NCBI GenBank assembly: GCA_015179025.1
Contig: WHUX01000037.1
Location: 1 to 64,000, forward strand
DNA: 64,000 bases
DNA from: Terfezia claveryi
Taxonomy: Eukaryota; Ascomycota; Pezizomycetes; Pezizales; Pezizaceae
Direction of reading: 5' to 3'
The notes under the pieces are model-generated. The model did not search any database. It saw nothing but the letters and a program-made list of their open reading frames with translations, and was not told the origin of the DNA. A program made the translations under genes and the position numbers. Shown in pieces: positions 45,198 through 57,506 of this stretch (its first letter is position 1; each line of letters starts with the position of its first letter).

Positions 45198-48100
45198 TCA
45201 AATCATATTAGAAACACCTAGAGAATTTTGTTGGTTATTTGAAGGTTGTCGAACCCAATGCGAGTTGCGGTTATTCGCAGGTTGATCATTAATATGGCCA
45301 TTATCGTTGCTATGGCCGTCCCCATGATCACTATGTTGACTGGTGTCTGAGTTCCCTCGAGTGTGTGTCCTCGTATGGTCTCGATTTCCGTTCTCAGTTG
45401 TATTAGCTGACGATGGCTGAGGTGGCATTTGTGCGTGCTTGACCGAGCTTTCTTTCTGCCAAGCTGGGTTTGATGGATCTGCATCAGAATCAACACGATG
45501 ATACACTGGTGCACTCCCTCTGCCATCTCTAGATTTTGGAGGGCCATCTGTGGGTGCGCCAACCATCCGCGCGGGACTAGGGCGGTTGATAATCTCCCCA
45601 TATCGCTTCAATATGTCCTTAGTAGTGAGTTCAGCACTGTTTGCAAAGAGGTTCGAGTCGTTAAGTATCGATAAAATATCCTCAGGGACCTGTTCAACGC
45701 TCGTATGAGTATGGACGTAGATCTTACCGGATGAGTAAAACACTTACCTCACACATCTGCTCGTTGTATTCAATGAGTGTATTGATGGCCTCTATAGCTA
45801 AGAAGTATGTGTCCTCTGCTGCTGGTCCATCTTTTCCGTCCTTCGATTTGGGGTAGAGGATATTGGGGGTTATCACAGTCGCTAGGTTGTGGACGTCCAT
45901 CTTACTACCTGATTCTTCGTCGATATGAGAGAATGAAGCAACCCAGTTGAGGAAAGAGAACAGAATTTCCATCGAGTCTCGGTGGCTCTTCGGCAACAAG
46001 CAACAAGTGAGATGGAGAACTCTCCGACGGGTTTCTTCATCCTCAATCTCTATAAACTTCATTAGTGACCAAGCAAATAACGGTGAAAATAAATGAGTCT
46101 CACTTGATGATGTTATAAACAAACGATGTAATTTGAATGTGAGCAGCGGGTCTGGTAACTCCCTTAGGAACTTCTTCAACAATGCAGCTATCTGCACAGG
46201 CCCTTCTGAGATCATCTCCACATTCTCCTGGCAAGAGTCAATTCTTTCAGCCAAATCCTTAAGTCTTCGAATGTTTCCATTTTTACGGAAGACACCTTCA
46301 ACTGACATGTCTGTTTTCGGAGAGAATTAGCAGGTTCCGGCTTGTGGAGAAGCAATGGAACTTACCCATTTGTTTCATAGCAACTAGGGCTTCATCAATT
46401 ATCCCAGGAACGCGAAGGGTCCCAGGTCCAACTGCAAGTGACGAGTCCGCGCCATCCCGCTCCGCAAGTACATCTAATGGGATTCCAAAGACCCCTATAT
46501 AAATGGTTAATATCAATTTTGTGTTTCGCTACTGGGTGAAGCTACCTTTTTTCTTCACGCCCTTCTTATTTTGTTCCGCAGCAGGATTGTTTTTGCCAAA
46601 TCCTTTCCCGAATCTGCTCCAGAAGTTGACTTTTCTAGTCTCAATTAGACCTAATAGCTCTTCCAAATTGAAGTGTTTCTCGACTAAGGGTTCCATGGAT
46701 AATACTGCTATGTGGCGTACAATAAAATAATCAATAGCAGAGAGTTCAGAGAAATATCGTTTTTGTTTCGGCTGTTGAGCGTTTTGGGGTTTCTCGTGTG
46801 CAAGGCCCCGTTGGTGGCCATTCATCAGTCTAGGCTGATTAGGCGATAGTATATTATTCGCCCCTCCCGTGTTCGTTCGTTGATGTTTGAATGCATTTGG
46901 ACGCTGCTCCCTTGCCTGTTCGGCTGCTACAATTTTGGGTATGTCTTCCAACGTCAATGCCTTCTCGTCCCCGAATGAGAATCCCCTCGTGCGCTCTTCT
47001 CGCTCTCCATTAGCATCCTTATCTTCAATGATTCTAAAGGTACTTTCTCGTCGAGCAGTCGGTCCTGGAGAGGATCCCTCTCCTCCGGGAGATCCTGGGC
47101 GTACGCTCTCTGCTTCAGGACCTTCGATAATCCTTGACTGCCTTGCTCGTCGTGCTGAACTGCCAAGTGCTCGGTCTAACCGAGTAGAGCGCAGCCTCTT
47201 GATATCTCTTACAGTATTTTTATATGCTTCAGACTGCTCTCCGCTGTATGACTTTGAGCGTGTGTCTGATCTCAGTAAAGGTGGCCCAAGGCCATCCGGC
47301 TTCTGTCCGGAGGTCGAATCGTAACCGCCAAGATTCGGGTCATCTAACGGAGTAGTGTTAGTAACAAAAGTGGGACTTGAATGGCTTTGAACATACCCGA
47401 AGTATGGGGAAGGTTCCCGCCTTGCCTAAGCATGAGAAGTAGTCGAGCAAGCGCGACCCTCAACAAGAAAATGTATTGCTTCAGCTTAGTTATGTGCTCG
47501 AACTCCTGCCGGGATCCTTGAACATGAGAAGCGCAAGTTCGACACAGAATGCGATGATCCGCAGCCATCAGCACAGCGTCCCCCACATGATGCTTCAATT
47601 CACGTCCACAATTCCCACAATTTAAACATCCCAAGTGCCACCTACGATCGGCATTCTTTGCACACTCGTCTTCTATTGTCAAATTGCATCCTGGGCACAG
47701 ATCGGAAATCGCATCTGCAAGATTAGCGGGCATTCCTTGGGTCGCTTCCAACGACTGTTTCCCTTCTTTGGCCAACTCGAGATCTCCAAGCTCTTCTAAA
47801 AATTCCCCAAGGGCAATGCTATTATGTTCACGTTCCTAAACCTTGTCAGAATTGCTGGCCTTGAGGGATTTATAACTAGAGGCACATACCAGCTTTAGTG
47901 CTCCCTGTAAACTTATCCTAATAAGTAGCTTGAGATAATGAGCTAGCCCAGTGACGAGTGATAGCAATTCTTGCGTGACCCCTAGTTTACGAATGCCTGT
48001 TTCCTGGTTTCTCGAAAGCAAAGTAAAGAAAGCAACAATTTTCTTGCATAGAAGTTTAGCCTCTCGTGCGTAGGACAAGCCTAAAGTCATATCAAAACCA

Positions 48101-49240
48101 GTGTTAGCAATTCAAGTGCTCATGAAGATATTATGATGGATGGAAACCCGCCTTTACCACCCACTTGGTGCAACTGTGCGTCTAGATTGTCGGTTGATGA
48201 AAATAAGATTTCAACATGCCAGATAAACTTCTCAGACACAAAAACACCATCGACGTAGGCACCATTAGACACGTGAAGGAGCATATCGCTGATACAAGCT
48301 GCCGAAGATTCTTCAAACGCGGACAATACGCTCCAAATATGATAAACCTTCTCTTCCATCTTTTCTTCGAGTTCCTTGACCAAGGAGCGCCTTTGTTGTG
48401 AAGGGTCCCCCAATACTGGTGACTGAACAGATGCTATTTCTCCGGGAGAGAGTCGTACATTCCAGAACTAGCAGGCTGTTAACTCAAGCCTGGACAGGCA
48501 CCGCAGGATATTTACCTTGTGTATCATGTAACACTCGGGATGCCAGTGTTGATTCTGTCCGTTCCGGAAGATTTCCACAAACTGCTTGAGAATGGCCGTC
48601 TGACACCCGCTGCACTTCGCAGCAAACTGTGTTGAATAATGGTAATGGCAATACACCTTGCCGTCATGCTCGTAGTAGGAATCCTGTGGCCCGAATACCG
48701 TTGGGCAAATACAACATGTAAAATGCTCGATGTGGTATTTGCGCTCAAGGGCGGTTATGTACGATCCGCGCAGAGCCCCCCCACATGAATAGCATATCAG
48801 GTCGAGGCGTCGAAAGTAATCAGTCTCACATAAAGGGTATTGCCCCTCTCCTCGCTCACCGTCCACCGGGAAAAACTTCTCGGCTACTGTTACACCACAG
48901 TCCTGTCGAAAATAGTTATCAGTCTTGCAAAAGTCAAAAGTTTGACAGGCCTCCCTACCCTGCATTTAAAGCAATCTAGATGGTATGCACCGCCCAATGC
49001 CCTCACATACTTTCCGACGAAGGATTGCCCACATTTCCTACATATCCGGCTCGATTGCTTTGGCAGTGCCGAATTTTGTGTTGTGGAATTGTTGCCATTT
49101 TGATCTGTTGGAGACGTTGGCGAACGTTCTTCCCTCTGAGGATTTGTTTGTTGATTATTGCTTGATGGACCGGAATTTGTTAGAATTGGGAGGGGTTGGC
49201 GATGTTCAACCTCCAGACGACCGTCCGATGGAGGAGACAT
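45198..49240 (-). CDS. LRG1: LIM-domain RhoGAP
   Basis: Multi-exon gene from MSPPSDGRLEVEHRQPLP (49240) to TAG-type end at 45198. The first LIM domain starts CRKCGQSFVGKYVRALGG and continues after an intron at 48916-48957 region. A second LIM follows (CYSCGGALRGSYITALERKY, CICPTVFG, CSGCQTAI), and a third near 47700-47520 (CPGCNLTIEDEC, CLNCGNCGREL). The middle is disordered. The RhoGAP domain lies at 46500-45740: FGIPLDVLAERDG, then VEGVFRKNGNIRRLKDLAER with the arginine finger, ELPDPLLTFKLHRLF and VHNLATVITPNIL. The tail is Asn/His/Ser-rich. Yeast Lrg1 is a GAP for Rho1 that limits cell-wall glucan synthesis and acts in polarity. Three LIMs plus RhoGAP at about 1,150 residues fits this family well. 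Confidence 0.94.
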
Positions 49241-51655
49241 CTGAAGAATTCAGGAAGGGGGGGGATTGAATTCGAGAAGGGGACGCGAAAACAAATCTTG
49301 TCGACAATGGCGCTTTCGTAGGCCGTGGATGACTTGGGCTGAAACGGAGTTTCAGGGTCAATACGTCCAGGCTGACCAAATTGGTTGCAGTTCGCAGGTA
49401 GGACTAGTTACCGAACAAGAACTTGGAGTATTGAAGAGAGGGAGAATTGTTATTCGGGGAATGTGATTCGTGAGTTTAGCTGTATACCGAATGGGGGGAT
49501 ACGCAAATGACGGCGCCAGGCTGATGTTAAATAATGAGGGACTGGCTTGAAGCTCAAGGGCAGGAAGGTCGAGCAGAACGATAGAGTATGCTTGTTGGTG
49601 CCTGGTCGTCCAGATGCAAGATCCTCAGGAAGAGATTGAGAGATGCAATAATAAAGAGAACGAAGAAGGGCGATGTGATGCTGGATTGTGGAGGTGTTAC
49701 GGGGGTTGCTTTCAACCAAATATGTCTTGGTGCACATAATTATGGTTAACGGTACCGGTACTTGGCTTGCCAAGACCAATAAGGGTGCTTTACGCTGCTT
49801 TTGAGCGCTACATGGCTGCAGAACATATGCAGGTAATTAACTCCCTGTGGTGCCCATGTGCCAGTTCTCTGTTGTATAAATTTCTGCAATTCTGTCTACA
49901 GTTGACTCCATGTATGAGTGCAAAAGGGCCTGGCTGCAAATATAGACAAGACAGCTTGGTGTGGAGCTATACTTCACACTGCCCAGGTTTCGGTTCAGGG
50001 TAATAGGGTATCAGCTTCGGATTCAAAGCTCAAGCCCCCGTACTCACTTAGGCGATACGCTCTTTGCCTGAGAAGGTATACGAACCCCCCAAAAAAAACC
50101 AGAATCCCCCACCCAACGGTCTAGCCCGTGGTTGGGTGCTATCGAGCCTCCGTTATTGAATCTGATGCTTCACCGCAGCAGAGGCCGATGCATAGTGATA
50201 ATGCATAGTGATAGGATTAGACCACAGTTCTGGTAGCAAAAGTTTTGCTAGACCTTCTCCGTTGAATATATTGGAGAATTCGTCAGGCCTGGCTTTGGAT
50301 CGGACACCCGAAGTAGTCTCATAATGCTGCAGCATGATGCAAGAATGGATGAATGGATGAATGGATGAATGGATGAATGGATGAATGGATAAATGGATGA
50401 ATATGCCTTATACGACCATTTGCACGCCAACTGTCCCAATGTAACGTCCAATTCTAGGGGTAACGATGTACACGTAAAGTACATTCCAAGATGCACGGGT
50501 TGCGGAATTGGGGAGGCACGGTCCGGAGCCGACAACACACAGGTTCATCAACCGTAGTCACAGACCATAGCGTCGCGTCACTCTCGAATCAGACACTTTG
50601 GCCATAGCTGGGTATGGCCATGCTAGATACCAATTGTAGGTGAATGAGTTTGGTATTGGAAAAGATTGGAAAAATATTGTGCTTCTCACAAAGACAAGAA
50701 AACTCCAAGCCACCGTCAAACAACGGATATAGACTGGGTTATGAGAACAACTCCGTGGCATGTCATGGAATATGGATACTTTTGATTGCATTGGATTAGT
50801 TCATATTAGTCAGAGGCTTAGGATAGCAAAAAACGAATGCTAGGTAGGTAGGTAACGGCTGGGTGGGTGTGCCGAGACCAGTGCACGTGATTCAAGAATC
50901 CCAATTCGCCGCTTTTACAACGAGCTCAAAATTTAGGACTCTGATGATCGACTGATCGTTTATGCATATAACCATGGGTTATAACTGTATCATACCTAAC
51001 ATGGCATGAAACAATACTTTTGTACTGTATTCATTTTGATTTTCACAAGGGGCAGCTAAATTATTTTCTGACGTTTTGACAAGCTCAACTCTAATTTCGA
51101 ATTCCCTGCAAATGTCACAGTGTTATGGCAGGGTTTTCAATCCCAAAGGGGATGGTGACAAGGGTGACCTTACGAGGGGGGGACTGAAGGGAGCACCAAG
51201 GACGGATGAACCCCGGCCCCCCTTACAGAGTAACAAGTAACACTATATTCTATATTCTAGGTGTAAGGTGGTTGAGTACCTAGTACCTAGATAGATTATT
51301 GTTTTATCGATAACGGAGCACATACATATAGCTACTGAGGTTTAGGACATCAAAAATATACCCAAGTTACAGAACGTAACTATAGATCAAATAATAAATT
51401 CAATTGCAGCCTTACCTTAGTAGGAGCTCGAGCTCTCTTGTTCATCAAATATCAGATGCAGAGTGTGGGGCCGTCGCCTTGTCGACCCAGCCCAGCCGAT
51501 CTGAACAAACCTTTTACCTAAGTATCTCTACATGGAGCAACGTTCGCAATCAAGCTCGGTAATATAGCCTCTTCCCACAACGCAAGTTCTGTGCAATTCA
51601 ACAATCTTCAGCTCGTTTGTTACTAGGTCAGGAGTTTTCTGAACGCCCGTCCGTC
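49241..51655. other. 2.4-kb stretch without a supported gene
   Basis: Left end is the LRG1 promoter region and right end the E2 promoter. It holds an octamer microsatellite (50343-50403) and otherwise scattered short frames without domains. Confidence 0.5.
50343..50403 (+). repeat. Octamer microsatellite (GAATGGAT)n
   Basis: About seven units of GAATGGAT, one with TAAATGGAT, in an intergenic region. Confidence 0.9.
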
Positions 51656-53566
51656 ATGAATCAGTCTATAATACGTCTCACGCGGGTAAAGCTGGAGAGC
51701 ATCCTCACCGCTATGAGCTAACCACTTGCTGACAAGTGCCCAAGGAACTCAACGACCTTCAAAAGTCGAACGACCTCTGTACGTATCACTTATCGAACTC
51801 TTGGGAGAGTAGCTTTAGTATTGCTAAGCCCTGGTTGCTGCAGCCATCGCCGTTGCATGTAGGGATTCGGACATTCGGAACGTCCGGGCCCTGATTCTGG
51901 GTCCACCAGACACACCATATGAGTTTGGCTTCTATGAGGTATTTGCTTTCTTTGCCCGTTGCAGTGCATGTTTGGTGCTAACCTCTATTCAAGTTTTCTA
52001 TGAAATTTGGTCGAGGTAACTTCAGTTTTTTGCTTATGGCTCAAATTTTTTTGGTTTAAACAGTTCATATCCAGATTACCCTGGCAAGGCCCCAGCTGTA
52101 AACGCCTTGACGACCAACGGTGGAAGAACTCGCTTCAACCCGAACATCTATGCCGGAGGCAAGGTGTGTTTGTAAGTCGGCCTACAGCACCTCTTACTTG
52201 ATTCCAATCGTTAATGGTCTCGAAAACTAGGTCAATTTTAGGGTAGGATTGCCTCCACTTCCTCCCAAGCGTGTATAAACATGTTAATCCCTTGCTACAA
52301 ATAATAGGACTTGGAGGGGGGAGCGTGGAGAGGAATGGTCTGCTGCCCAGGGGATGGAGTCCATCTTAATATCAATACAAAGCCTTATGTCGTCCAATCC
52401 CTATGAAAATGAACCAGGATTTGAGAATACGACATCAGAAACGGACAAGGAGAATATGAAGGTGTATGCCCGCAAGGTATGGTCAAGTGAGGGAAACTCA
52501 ATGTACAGCACGTTTAATTGACAGATTACATTCACTCCTAGATTCGACACGAGAATATTCGGATAGCAATAGTACAGCGACTGGAGGAGTACTTAGGCCT
52601 TAATGCGGACGGGACAAGGATTCAAGTTGACCCGGATGCAGATGGTACAGCTGTCGCAGCAGATGATGAGGTATTCGAGCCTTTCATCGACCTGATCAAG
52701 CGACGGTTCCTCTGGTACTACGACTCATACCTCCATACCATAGCGAAAGAGCAGGAATATGTCTCAGAAGGAGAAATGTTTCTGAAGATGCCTTTCGAGC
52801 ATAATGGGAACATCATGGAGGGAAAATTTCTCTATTCGAATCTTGTGAAACGGCTGCGCAATATTCGGGATGTTTTGGATGAGGAGCCCTTTCAGTGGGC
52901 AGAAGAAGGCAAGGCTGCGGCGGCTAAGGAGCTGGGTGTGGCAGTCAACTTACGCCGGCAATTTGAACAAACCGTGGAGCATTATAGGAAGGACCAATCT
53001 GTCACCGTTGATTTGGAGCTGGCGGATGATAACCCATTTGTCTGGAAACTGGTGAGCCTCGCAATACGCGCCAGTACGGGATTTTGCTGATTTGAATTGG
53101 GATGCTGTAGGCAGTCATTGGCAGACCCATGACAAACTTCGACGGCGGCTTGTTCAATATACAGATCAACGTCAGTGTCCGGTTTCCGGACGAGCAGCCC
53201 CGAGTAAAGTTTTTAACTTCCATGTATCATCATAGGATTAGCAGTGAGGGCCTATTGTCTTCGAGGGGCTGTCTGGCAATACTAACATGCTTCCAGAGGA
53301 TGGAATTCCATGCTACACTGCAAAGAAGCCTGAAGAGGCGAAATCTCACATCGAGGCAATTCTACACATGTTGGAAGAAGAGCGCCCTCCATATGACCCT
53401 AGGATGGCGGTGAATATTGAGGCGTCCAAGCTCTACTGGGGCTCTGAGGCAGATAGGAAGGAATATAATAGGAAGCTAAGAAGGTGCGTAATATCAAAAT
53501 GCACGCCATTTTTTACTATACTGACAACTCTTTAGAGCTGTTCAGCGATCTTGTGAGGACTGTTGA
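51656..53566 (+). CDS. Tandem-UBC ubiquitin-conjugating-like protein (UBE2Z-like)
   Basis: ATG 51656 (MNQSIIRLTR) to TGA at 53564, about nine exons. The first UBC fold reads ELNDLQKSNDL, RALILGPPDTPYEFGFYEF, then FNPNIYAGGKVCLSILGTW with a catalytic-type Cys, WSAAQGMESILISIQSLM and ENEPGFENT. This FNPN..GGKVCLSILGTW form is that of UBE2Z-type E2s rather than the usual HPN. After a charged helical linker (FEPFIDLIKRRFLWYYDSYL) a second UBC-like fold follows: VDLELADDNPFVWKLAV, GGLFNIQINVSVRFPDEQPR, VKFLTSMYHHRI, an intron with an ATACTAAC branch, then DGIPCYTAKKPEEA with a Cys at the matching place. It ends SCEDC. Ubiquitin transfer by domain 1 is likely; activity of domain 2 is open. Confidence 0.9.
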
Positions 53567-54139
53567 GCGGCCATTTGCCGTCATAGTACCTCTGATTTGA
53601 ATATTGCAGCAAGCAAAAAACTGGCATCAGGGGTGGTGATTGTTAAGGTCTAAGGGGGGAGAGGGGGTAACCATTGAGCAAAGATAAGTATCTCGGCGTT
53701 CAGTTGAAATGTACTTGGAATGATCTCTTGGGCTGGAATCGAATGGGAAAGGAAACGATTCCTCTCGGCGCGAGACTGATTTCTCTCTGCTACCCATGTT
53801 TGCTCAAAACTATCGAATCATGTATTCATGTATTCATGCATGGACATAACATGGCTATTTTACAAGAAGAAAACCCGCACGTCAATATGAAATACAAAAA
53901 CCCGGTCATTCTGAAACCAAATGTAAAAAAAAAGAAAAAAAAAGAAAAAGAAAAAGAAAAAGACACAAATGATGAATCTCGTCCCAAACGCCCAAGGACA
54001 AATAGATGGAAAGGCATATGGGAATTTTTTAAAAAAAAAGAAAAAGAAAAAAAAAAAAGTAAATAGCGGACGCAATGCAATAAAAAGAACCCTGGACAAC
54101 CACCCCCTCCCCAGCTTCCCCATCTACGTCTTCCCATCC
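53567..54139. other. Convergent intergenic region with purine-rich run
   Basis: The E2 gene and TAF7 end toward each other here. Around 53924-54060 the plus strand is A-rich with AAAAAG repeats, probably spanning both 3' ends. A 130-codon open frame across it (53674-54066) is Lys-rich because of the A run and is not a convincing gene. Confidence 0.6.
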
Positions 54140-55852
54140 TCACATGTTTCCCACTCCCCCACCTCCCCCTACCCCTCCGCCACCAAGCGTACTCATCTTA
54201 AATTCCAACTCCTTGACAATCCTCTCCAGCGCCGCCTGTTTCCGTGCCCTCATAATCGGGTTCTGCATCTTCTCCATCTCCCTTAAACCGCTCTTATACG
54301 CCGCCTCTAGATCCGCGATTTCCTCTCGGATCTTTTGGCTCTGCGCAGCAGTTTCTTGTGCAGACTCGTCGATCTCCCCTTCTACGTCAGAGGCGGACGC
54401 AGCAGAGGCGTCGTCTTCCTCGTCTTCCTCGTCGTCGCTTTCCGTCGCCGCTGCGGCGGTGAGGTTTGTGGGTGTGGTGGAGGAGGAGGGGGTTGTATTT
54501 GTGGTTGTGGTGATGGCAGTAGTGGGGGGGTTAGCTAAGGTGGCGCCACCGCTGCTGAGAGCTGCTAGTATGGCGGATTCGTCGATTTCTACGTCTCCTT
54601 CTGCGTCGACGTCTTCCCCACCCATGAGCGCAGATTCCATCTGCAGTGCTAGATCGTCCTCGTCCATGTCGTAGTCTTCCTCGCCTTCGGCGTCTTCATC
54701 GTTGTAGCCGTCCCCCGCCATGGCCACGTCCCCGCCAACACCGTACGCTCCACTGCCGCCGCCGTCCCTGGCCCGACGTTCCTCGGCCTCTTCTTCCCGG
54801 AGTAATTGTTCCGCATCGAGGACTTCGTACTTTGAGCTCTCTGCATCCTGGTCCATGGCGAGTAGACGGTCGACTTCCGCCTCTACTGCCTCGATCGTCC
54901 GGTTCGAGACACGCTTCCGAAAGCGCCGCTTGCGGACGAATTGTAGCGGGGGAGTAATCCCATGCGGGTAGATAATATCCGTCATTTTCCAGCCGCCACC
55001 CAAGTCTCCCTTCCCTGCTGGCCCCCTCCCTCCATCCCCTCCAGTAGGCATCCTAACCTCCTCCTCGCTCCGCACCCTCTCCCCCACAAGTAGCATCTGA
55101 CACACGTCCGCCGTCTTGAACACATTCTTCTTATCCAACGTCTTAACGCTCTCAAGAATACACGGCAGATCCACTAGCAGCGCGCTATACAGATTTCCCC
55201 TTACCCCCACCACCGCCGTCCTAGGGCTGACGAATTTGAAAAAGACGTCCGAGGAGGTGTCGAGGGTCTTGGTCTCGATGAGGTGCCGCAGGTAGGTACA
55301 GTCTGGGCCTGGTGGCATCCGGAGGATGAATTGCTCTTCGATGAGGGGATCGTCTTCTCGGTCCGAGGCCTCGGAGTCGTACCCTAGCCCAGGGGAGAAG
55401 GGGCGTTTTTTGGGACGATGGGGAAGCGGCTTAAGTTTGAGTTTGGGGGTTTTGAGGAGCGGCGTGGGAAGGGCGTCGAGGAGAGGGAGGGTAGTGTTGA
55501 TGATGGGTCTTGGCTTTGTGGTGCTGCTGCTGCTGCTACTGCCTGTGCGGGAGGCTGGTTTGGCAGGTTTGGAGGCGGGCGTGGGGAGGAGTTTGCTGGA
55601 GGAGGAGGGCGATGCTGTGGAGGATGACGCGGTGGGGGGTTTGAGGTTTTTGAAGCGGATTTTGGGGACGGTGCCGGGGGAGGCAGCTGCACCGCCGGAG
55701 GTGGTTGCGGTTGGTGGAGGGGGAGGCGAGCTGGCGGATCCTACTCCTCCTCCTCCTGCTGCTGCTGCTGATGATGATGGGGTGCCGGCCCAGGATTGAG
55801 TGTTTTGTGCGGCTTTGAGGGCGCCGTTGTTGATTTTGAGTTTTATCATCAT
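54140..55852 (-). CDS. TAF7: TFIID subunit 7
   Basis: Single open frame; I choose ATG 55852 (MMIKLKINNGALKAAQN), as family members begin near such a motif. The frame is open to 55987, which would add a His-rich stretch. A Ser/Pro/Ala-rich region precedes the TAFII55 domain (near 55345-54900): EEQFILRMPPGPDCTYLRHL, FFKFVSPRTAVVGVRGNLYS, LVDLPCILESVKTLDKKNVF, DVCQMLLVGERV and IIYPHGITPPLQFVRKRRFR. The C-terminal half is very acidic (EDAEGEEDYDMDEDDLALQM), then a coiled coil (KIREEIADLEAAYKSGLREM). TAF7 binds and restrains TAF1 in TFIID during promoter recognition. Gene is intronless here, unlike its neighbours. Confidence 0.95.
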   Translation of the reverse strand: MMIKLKINNGALKAAQNTQSWAGTPSSSAAAAGGGGVGSASSPPPPPTATTSGGAAASPGTVPKIRFKNLKPPTASSSTASPSSSSKLLPTPASKPAKPASRTGSSSSSSTTKPRPIINTTLPLLDALPTPLLKTPKLKLKPLPHRPKKRPFSPGLGYDSEASDREDDPLIEEQFILRMPPGPDCTYLRHLIETKTLDTSSDVFFKFVSPRTAVVGVRGNLYSALLVDLPCILESVKTLDKKNVFKTADVCQMLLVGERVRSEEEVRMPTGGDGGRGPAGKGDLGGGWKMTDIIYPHGITPPLQFVRKRRFRKRVSNRTIEAVEAEVDRLLAMDQDAESSKYEVLDAEQLLREEEAEERRARDGGGSGAYGVGGDVAMAGDGYNDEDAEGEEDYDMDEDDLALQMESALMGGEDVDAEGDVEIDESAILAALSSGGATLANPPTTAITTTTNTTPSSSTTPTNLTAAAATESDDEEDEEDDASAASASDVEGEIDESAQETAAQSQKIREEIADLEAAYKSGLREMEKMQNPIMRARKQAALERIVKELEFKMSTLGGGGVGGGGGVGNM

Positions 55853-56209
55853 GGAAGACTCTCGATGTCTGGGAAGCGGTAATTGATGGCGATGGTGATG
55901 GTGATAATGATGATGGTGATGGTAGTGATGGTGAGTGAGTTTTGGAGGTGAGCCACCGCCTGCTGCCAAGATCGCACTTTTATGCAATAGTCATATTGCA
56001 TTTGATGCATGTATATACTGAACACTTATTTCTATAACCAGAACAGAACCCAGACTATCGTTTACAACTGAGCCGGATGAGGGTAATAGCGATGAACAAT
56101 AAATAGGTCTATACCAACCCCCCCCAAAAAAAAGGCCTACCCCCATTAATCCCACAACTAGAACTGTTTGTCAAACACAGATATGAATTTCAACAATGCG
56201 CCATGGTTG
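55853..56209. other. Short intergenic stretch
   Basis: Upstream of TAF7 and downstream of NUS1. A TGATGG-type trinucleotide repeat (55885-55935) encodes His in the longer TAF7 frame. Confidence 0.5.
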
Positions 56210-57506
56210 TTATCGGCCTAGCCTCATCTCGGCTTTTGCGTACTTGTATAGTGCCCGCAGGAACACTTGGTATCCGACTCCGTTGTTGTCTTTGGAGTAG
56301 CTGTCGTGCGAGTGGAAGGCGGGGGTAAGGGGGGGATATGTTAGGCTGTGACTTGACGCTAGGTAGGGGGCCAAGTGCGAGGATGTGCGGGGAAGGCTTA
56401 CAATAATTCCGTCAACCTAATCTGCCATGGCGGGTATCCCTTTAGAACTACCATGGGTGTGAAAACAATCAGTAGATCGGGCTCGGTCATGAGCGTGCCT
56501 ACAATTTCGGGGTTCAGCTAGGATTCACTGCCTCATGGGCAAGAGCGGGCTGGCTGGCTGGATGGATACCGGATACTTCTGCGTCAATCAGATCCTGGGT
56601 AACGTCGTCGACAGAGATCTTTCCCCGCTGTGCCATTTCACAGAGGGTGCGGGTCAAGTCGACTAGTGACTCCCGGCCGTCTTCTTCTGAGATGAAGAGG
56701 ATCTCAATATCTAGTCTATTCCGTTAGCACATGTGTGAAAGCGATCAATGGGGAGAGAGAGGGGAGGGGGGTACGAGATGCATACCAGTATCCTCCAACT
56801 CCCCGCTGTCGCTCGGTGAATCCCCATTGGCAAAGGCGGGGGAGTGCGGGGCTCGGACGCGGAGAGTGGGGCGCTCCTTGCCAAAGTAGGCGTGGAGACG
56901 CTGCGCGATTGCTCGGTGGGAGGTGGTGATATAGCCCTTTAATATGCCTGGTAAACTAGTCAATCAGAGTGCCCTGTCTGTATCTCTATATATATATAGA
57001 GAGAGAGAGAGATGAGAGGGGGAGGGGAGAGGGGGTTTCCCACCGGTTCTCTCGTAAACAGACAACATTGGGATTCCCGCACTCGCACACCAGCAAGCAA
57101 TCTCGGCCACATCATCAATCAACGTATCCAGGCCCCCCACCCGGTCGTTCTGGTCATAATCCAGAATCACGGATAAATGATTCGGCAGCCGCTCCAACTG
57201 CTTGACATCCTTCTGTATCAGCTGCGGCGTCCGGTGGTGGTAGTACAGCATAGAGTATCCCCGGTCGAGGACGTTGTTGTAGGCATACCTGGAGCGGTAG
57301 TAGATTGTGAGGAGGAGGTGTGTGATGGCGAGGACGAGTTGGTAGAGGCGGGTAACGAGGAATGAGCGGATGGGGCGTCTGGAGCGGAGGACGGGGGAGT
57401 CTGGCGGGAGGTGCGGACGGACGAGACGCTCCCGCTCGAGAGCGTCGAGGTCATTTCTGCTAGTTTGGATGTTTCTGGGGCGGAGGCCAGTGGGCATGGC
57501 GGGCAT
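56210..57506 (-). CDS. NUS1: Cis-prenyltransferase subunit NUS1
   Basis: ATG 57506 (MPAMPTGLRPRNIQTS); an upstream in-frame ATG at 57569 is less likely. Four introns: near 56953-57043 (contains TA and GA dinucleotide repeats), 56712-56788, about 56517-56575 and 56293-56400. One hydrophobic segment (FLVTRLYQLVLAITHLLLT) anchors it in the ER membrane. The cis-prenyltransferase-like part includes LPNHLSVILDYDQND, EIACWCASAGIPMLSVYERT, VLKGYPPWQIRLTEL and the terminal VGYQVFLRALYKYAKAEMRL ending GR. The RxG-type end is typical of NUS1/NgBR, needed for activity with the catalytic subunit. The enzyme makes dehydrodolichyl diphosphate for protein glycosylation. Confidence 0.92.

Noticed and set aside
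50343..50403. Regular 8-bp repeats considered as a CRISPR-like array
   Set aside because: No spacers; a plain microsatellite in a eukaryotic nuclear genome.
53674..54066. 130-codon Lys-rich open frame
   Set aside because: The second half is only the translation of an A-rich run between two convergent genes, and there is no good ATG.
54335..55799. Plus-strand open frames opposite TAF7
   Set aside because: Shadows of the TAF7 coding strand, made of repeated Ser/Gly/Arg from its codon pattern.
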